In this document: positions 7,901 through 10,270 of the stretch, piece after piece
Numbering within the stretch: position 1 is the first letter of the stretch
Layout: every line of letters starts with the position of its first letter
Assembly: GCA_003135575.1 (NCBI GenBank)
Contig: PLCG01000063.1
Span: 1,004 to 11,273, forward strand
Length of the DNA: 10,270 bases
Origin: Nitrososphaerota archaeon
GTDB taxonomy: Archaea; Thermoproteota; Nitrososphaeria; Nitrososphaerales; Gagatemarchaeaceae
Direction of reading: 5' to 3'
The notes under the pieces: model-generated
What the model saw: the letters and a program-made list of their open reading frames with translations, nothing else
Told to the model about the DNA's origin: nothing
The model's database searches: none
Position numbers and translations under genes: made by a program

Positions 7901-8759
7901 TCTCGACGTAAAGCGTGGGCGCGATTAGCTGGAAGAAAATCCCATACGGGTACTGCTCGAAGGAGTACTGGTTCTCAAGGACCCGGACGCAGTCTGCGTC
8001 GTCGCCGAGCGTCAGCTTTAGGAGGGACGGCTGGGGCCCGGAGCCTCCCGAGCCCGACTGGCCCGGGCCCTGCGAGAGCTCCTGCTGAAGCTGCTGGTAA
8101 ATCGAGGACGGGATGGAGAGGAGGCGGTCCGTCAGGTTGAACGTGCCGAGGTAACCCAGAGGCCCGAGCGAGCTCGGGGGGGCCGAGAGAGGGACCGTTA
8201 TCGTGGGCGACGAGCCACGCACGCGCATTGAGAGCTGCTGGCCAGGCGGGAGGACCACGCCGCCGGGGAGAGGTATCGAGAAGTCGCCGTTCGCGTCGGT
8301 CAAGCCGGAGGCGATCACCTGGGAGCCCGAGGGGCTAGTGCCGAAGACAGACGGCTTCGGCTGGGCCGAGGCGGCCGTAGAGGGCGGAAGGACCTCGATC
8401 TGGAGCTGGCTCCCGGGGGTCCCGTCTGGCTCCTTCAATGTCCCCAGGATTTTCGAGGGGAGCGGCACCGGGGGTTGGTTCACCAGGACGACGTTCTTCA
8501 GGATGTTGCCTAGGTTCAACAGCGTGGTCTTGATGGCGATGCCTGACAGGCTGATCTTCAACGGCACAGAGGTCGCGCCCGCCATCCCCGCCGCGGTCGG
8601 CTTCGGCGATGGGGAGGGAGAGGTGACGGCGGCTCGGGCGCCTCCAACGTTGGCCCTCGCGGCCCGTGCGGCCCTCGTGCCCGAGGCGACCCGCGCCGAT
8701 GAAGCGGGTTTCGAGACTGCAGACCTGCCCGCGGCGCTGGATTTTGATTTGCGGGGCAA
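4953..8759 (-). CDS. Giant multidomain Ser/Ala/Gln-rich protein, operon first gene
   Basis: The frame is open from GTG 8816 (1287 aa) to TGA. TTG 8759 (1268 aa) is preferred because a strong TATA box lies at 8789-8799, inside the first codons of the longer version. Numbering from GTG 8816: basic Ala/Arg/Ser tail 21-75; beta segment 80-112; a carboxypeptidase-regulatory-like beta-sandwich about 118-230 (GTLKEPDGTPG, SGLTDANGDFSIPLP); Gly/Ser linker 249-263; conserved-looking core 265-410 (GLALGDLVYSLPLAPGEQQL 371-390); Gln/Ser/Gly low-complexity segment 410-515; TNHNKLHALTMQYFEVLRLF 531-550; helical Gln/Ala/Ser stretch 600-700; second folded part 735-1128 with VMLPTQGVLGEAMLGHC and IDLTRFWNWQDSP; Ala/Gln helices 1140-1240; Ser tract 1256-1263; hydrophobic end MISALIPILIQ. 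There is no signal peptide and no transmembrane helix before the end. No catalytic site is evident. The function is unknown; a structural or surface role is inferred from composition and the linked glycosyltransferase. Confidence 0.85.
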   Translation of the reverse strand: MPRKSKSSAAGRSAVSKPASSARVASGTRAARAARANVGGARAAVTSPSPSPKPTAAGMAGATSVPLKISLSGIAIKTTLLNLGNILKNVVLVNQPPVPLPSKILGTLKEPDGTPGSQLQIEVLPPSTAASAQPKPSVFGTSPSGSQVIASGLTDANGDFSIPLPGGVVLPPGQQLSMRVRGSSPTITVPLSAPPSSLGPLGYLGTFNLTDRLLSIPSSIYQQLQQELSQGPGQSGSGGSGPQPSLLKLTLGDDADCVRVLENQYSFEQYPYGIFFQLIAPTLYVETETVNPDVKGVYRAYTRNEKVISRNQLAGPISIDDFREGLLTGPNIVGSLGLGYVLRCSQNWLFQGLALGDLVYSLPLAPGEQQLVVVEEQRTTLQIRETESAYGAETAQASAATDSSSQATFQSAFQQAAQGGSSYTTASETGAMTVGGGLLGILGGPSGSLGETVSSGSTHNWMDGLQNYASSASQSVQTYAEQQSSAQRRAQRTGMRMASASESTSVTTKIITNHNKLHALTMQYFEVLRLFDVSTAYDGVNLVCLVPLDIVWFLPPGQKEHLDDVISGSDLSNAIQYASQVNSSVGSIESSLGQAIAFAAIPFLNQFVQNTLTNVRAQLGSALNAATSLAGILSGLGSAYANQSSEANQLQAQLTQAQAAVNQFSSSNRVSDLQNALSLVEGAGGTAVALYQQLSSPSVSGGMTRQQVLDRYEGLLAHSDVLQVWLPSQYASGLSRLEKFASDPRASVVLDSLAEDVIQFSANATVLPFDHVYVAAVTRWGTTVGHVEMIPNPPVSVPGQFDASKAFKTPDDLMQYLQGQRNPGNSSAPSLQASIALPRTLSPSDVVGFEITHSLDNFTYQLATPLDMFTSFFGTNGSAWPSGVLSGIGALIAPAVTAQAKTYSAAQLAKEVGSPYLWNFRADLTASVMGNPESYVKPSAGAIELPSGVYPIPAVQVSPLLKYSDLILIENTLQHVLRNVVRYSKAVWTWLTPEERVMLLEPYLVSFPGLPPGNVALLDCIGNEVLGFHGNSMMMPFSIPQALGDAQGWPSTTGELEDTLLRFHRQSAPHQVTNVMLPTQGVLGEAMLGHCASGEKIDLTRFWNWQDSPADTAPAIAPVTVPGSQVPALAAAQVPSQLGGMLSTLVNNVNAPTVTPTDALAQALAQKAPAAQFPDMTGAAQLATLLGSTQSTAAAARQDALAAQTALTKDAIDQAASVLNTALGGSPKSSGTTKPGSSSSSSSSNSTQQSMISALIPILIQAAAAAVA

Positions 8760-8788
8760 GAGGACTCTGGGACAGCATGACGGAAGGT

Positions 8789-8799
8789 CGATATATAAC
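8789..8799 (-). promoter_or_regulatory. Strong TATA-like box for the three-gene operon
   Basis: The minus strand reads AAGTTATATATCG here, the best TATA-like match in the window, centred near 8794. It predicts transcription starting near 8767, which is downstream of the GTG at 8816 and about 8 nt before an in-frame TTG at 8759. This decides the start of the giant protein. No comparable promoter was seen before the 239-aa or glycosyltransferase genes. Confidence 0.55.
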
Positions 8800-8879
8800 T
8801 TGAGTGATATTTGCACATTTTGTCATGTATTATCTCATGCTTGGCGGAAGAATTGAATCGAATGAGGATTCCGAGAGTT

Positions 8880-9218
8880 GAATCCATTCTGAGGAAATCA
8901 TGGACGCGAAGGACATTCTTGCGGTGGAATTCCTCGAAGGGATGAAGTCGATGACTGCTCGGGCAGACCTTTGGGGCGCAGGAGTACATGTAGTCGTGGG
9001 GAAGTTCTCCCTCCAATTCGCAATCGCTTCAGCGACGTAGCGCTGGTCAAAGAGTGTGAATTGAGCAGTCCCCAATGTTTCCAGGTGCTCACGTAATGCC
9101 CCATACCTGCAACACGGGTTTCCGTCGTTGTCAAGAACAAGCCATGAACGTCTGGGAGGACTGACCAGCCATTCTTCTCGAACTCCTCGCTAATTTGATC
9201 GGCCAAAGGGGAGTGCAT
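8880..9218 (-). pseudogene. Unrecognised gene relic broken by probable frameshifts
   Basis: No single frame reads well across this lower-GC stretch. From ATG 9218 one frame gives a credible start (SPLADQISEEFEKNGWSVL, then VHGLFLTTTETRVAGMGHYV). After about 9075 it becomes Ser/Arg/Pro-rich like a shadow. The next frame continues plausibly from TTG 9075 (FTLFDQRYVAEAIANWREN). After about 9010 the third frame looks best (ELPHDYMYSCAPKVCPSS, then HPFEEFHRKNVLRVHDFLRM). Joining them needs two shifts, so decay or sequencing error is likely. The pieces have no motif that allows a family call. A TATA-like CTCATAATC near 9235-9243 lies at a plausible distance upstream. The exact left border is a guess, and the alternative is noncoding DNA. 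Confidence 0.3.
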
Positions 9219-9325
9219 AGAAATCAAGGAGCGTAGATTATGAGGAAAATGTTCACGATGAGGAAAATGAATCTAAGGACTATTACATCGTATCTGCTCG
9301 AATGAAGCAGTTCTCGGATATCCTC
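9219..9325. other. Gene-free spacer with a short direct repeat
   Basis: Together with 8817-9218 this forms roughly 500 bases without an intact gene. Besides the relic and the 18-bp-period repeat at 9240-9269, nothing further was recognised. A 21-residue plus-strand frame at 9240-9305 built on the repeat has no support as a gene. Confidence 0.4.
9240..9269. repeat. Two 12-bp direct copies, 18-bp period
   Basis: ATGAGGAAAATG occurs at 9240-9251 and again at 9258-9269, separated by TTCACG. Only two copies are present, and the neighbouring units diverge. It lies just upstream of the relic's start and may overlap its promoter. It is probably a small tandem duplication; an operator is possible but unsupported. 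Confidence 0.5.
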
Positions 9326-9415
9326 CTAGCTCTTCAGATTCTTCTTGATTCTCTGTTCCCATTCGGCTTGGGTGATTATGCCCTTTTCTTCCAGGAGCTT
9401 CTCGAAGGTGAGTGA
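9326..9415 (-). other. In-frame 29-codon tail behind the amber stop (SHOCT-like)
   Basis: Immediately after the TAG at 9418-9416 that ends the MoeB-rhodanese gene, the same frame stays open for 29 codons to a second TAG at 9328-9326. It encodes SLTFEKLLEEKGI followed by ITQAEWEQRIKKNLKS. This resembles the short C-terminal (SHOCT-type) helix-turn-helix unit, with the pattern LxxLLxxGxIxxxExxxxKxxLL. No ATG, GTG or TTG lies inside it, so it cannot easily start on its own. It could be a read-through extension, an amber codon decoded as pyrrolysine, or the leftover end of a neighbouring gene. The coding look is clear but its expression is unproven. Confidence 0.45.
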
Positions 9416-10270
9416 CTAATACATCTGCATGGAGGGATCAACCTCTAAGCCCCAAGCCTTAATCCCTCCCTTCAAATTCTTGGCCTTCTTGAATCCTAGA
9501 CCATTAAGGAACCGCACCGCTTGTGCCGACCTTTGGCCAGTATGGCAGTACACCACTATCGCGCTTGCGGTATCCAGTTCGTTTACGCGTCCCGCGAGTT
9601 GCCCAAGAGGGATGAGTCTAGCGTTGCTGAGATGTGCGATTTCGTATTCAAAAGGCTCTCTCACATCGAGCATGAGAACCTCCTTACCATTGTCCGTCCA
9701 CTCCTTTAGCATCCTCGGAGAGATTTCCATCTCAGGGCTTACTTCCTCCTCGACGCCACAGAAGGCGTCGTAGTCAATTAGTTCCTTGATGGTTGCATTA
9801 GGGCCACAGACTTTGCAGTCAGGGTTCTTTCGTAGTTTGAGTTCCTTGAACTTCATGTCAAGAGCGTCGAAAAGCAGGAGACGGCCCATCAGCGGGGTGC
9901 CTTTCCCGATGATGAGGTCGATTGCTTCCGCTGCCTGTATGCTTCCCATTATCCCAGGCAACACCCCGAGGACACCCCCCTCTGCACACGAAGGAACTAA
10001 ACCAGGGGGTGGGGGTTCCGGATACAGGCATCGGTAGCAGGGGAAATTTTCTCTCGCGTAGAAGACTGAGGCCTGGCCCTCGAACCTGAAGATGCTCGCG
10101 TAGACGTTGGGCTTGCCGAGCAGGACACAGGCGTCGTTAACGAGATAGCGCGTCGGAAAGTTGTCTGTCCCGTCCAAAATGATGTCGTAGGCACCGAGTA
10201 TGTCGAGTGCGTTGGAGGAGTCGAGCTTGACCTTGTGGACCTCGACGCTGATGTTGGGGTTGATCTCGAG
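9416..10270 (-). CDS. MoeB/ThiF-type E1-like enzyme fused to rhodanese, 5' end cut off
   Basis: The frame is open to the right edge, so the N-terminal part with the GxGxxG ATP site is missing. Counting from the edge, 284 residues remain. Seen: ILDGTDNFPTRYLVNDACV at 31-49 (adenylation-domain core), a Zn pair C78/C81 in CYRC, the E1-type cysteine C95 in SCAEGGVLG, the second Zn pair C152/C155 in CKVC, then a rhodanese domain at about 183-284 with DVREPFEYEIAHL and the active loop CHTGQRS (C242). Such fusions adenylate the C-terminal glycine of a ubiquitin-like sulfur carrier and load sulfur from the rhodanese cysteine, serving molybdopterin, thiamine or tRNA thiolation (MoeZ/MOCS3 type). The ending near DPSMQMY matches where relatives stop. 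TTG 10177 is not the start because the conserved sequence continues upstream of it. Which carrier it serves cannot be told from the window. Confidence 0.93.
   Translation of the reverse strand, partial: LEINPNISVEVHKVKLDSSNALDILGAYDIILDGTDNFPTRYLVNDACVLLGKPNVYASIFRFEGQASVFYARENFPCYRCLYPEPPPPGLVPSCAEGGVLGVLPGIMGSIQAAEAIDLIIGKGTPLMGRLLLFDALDMKFKELKLRKNPDCKVCGPNATIKELIDYDAFCGVEEEVSPEMEISPRMLKEWTDNGKEVLMLDVREPFEYEIAHLSNARLIPLGQLAGRVNELDTASAIVVYCHTGQRSAQAVRFLNGLGFKKAKNLKGGIKAWGLEVDPSMQMY

Noticed and set aside
8203..8856. Plus-strand frame of 217 codons opposite the 5' end of the giant gene
   Set aside because: No motif and no promoter of its own; it mirrors the beta-sandwich region on the minus strand and is best explained by high G+C.
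1..10270. CRISPR arrays, tRNA or rRNA genes, insertion sequences
   Set aside because: No regularly spaced repeats, cloverleaf, rRNA-like stretch, transposase or terminal inverted repeats were seen by eye on either strand.

Overview
The window is about 60% G+C and looks archaeal. Several genes have a TATA-like box roughly 27 to 40 bp upstream of the start codon, little or no leader, and GTG or TTG starts; no bacterial -35/-10 pairs were seen. An uncultured high-GC archaeon fits, but the sequence alone does not fix the phylum. Nearly everything lies on the minus strand; the only plus-strand gene is a small HIT-like gene.

Reading from the left: (1) bases 1-705 hold the 5' part of a secreted Ser/Asn/Gln/Ala-rich protein that runs off the edge. 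(2) 785-1954 is an intact PLP enzyme of the cystathionine gamma-synthase/lyase family. (3) 2026-2532 is the C-terminal part of a nucleoside phosphorylase, probably a decayed gene. (4) 2810-3175 (+) is a HIT-superfamily-like protein with its own leaderless promoter. (5) 3335-8759/8816 is a tight three-gene minus-strand operon: a giant protein of about 1270-1290 aa, a 239-aa two-part protein, and a glycosyltransferase with hallmarks of the polypeptide-GalNAc-transferase type. (6) 8817-9415 has no intact gene. It holds a probable frame-broken relic and a 29-codon tail lying in frame behind an amber stop. (7) 9416 to the right edge is a MoeB/ThiF-type E1-like enzyme fused to rhodanese, missing its N-terminus.

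The housekeeping genes (trans-sulfuration, MoeB-rhodanese) deal with sulfur chemistry but are not contiguous. The operon in (5) is the unusual part. A large multidomain Ser/Ala/Gln-rich protein with no visible signal peptide is followed after 4 bp by a smaller protein with a beta-rich tail, and after 3 bp by a GT-A glycosyltransferase carrying a DxH motif and the WGxED / VGHxFR...PY signature. The inference is that the enzyme glycosylates one or both large partners, giving a glycosylated assembly of unknown job.
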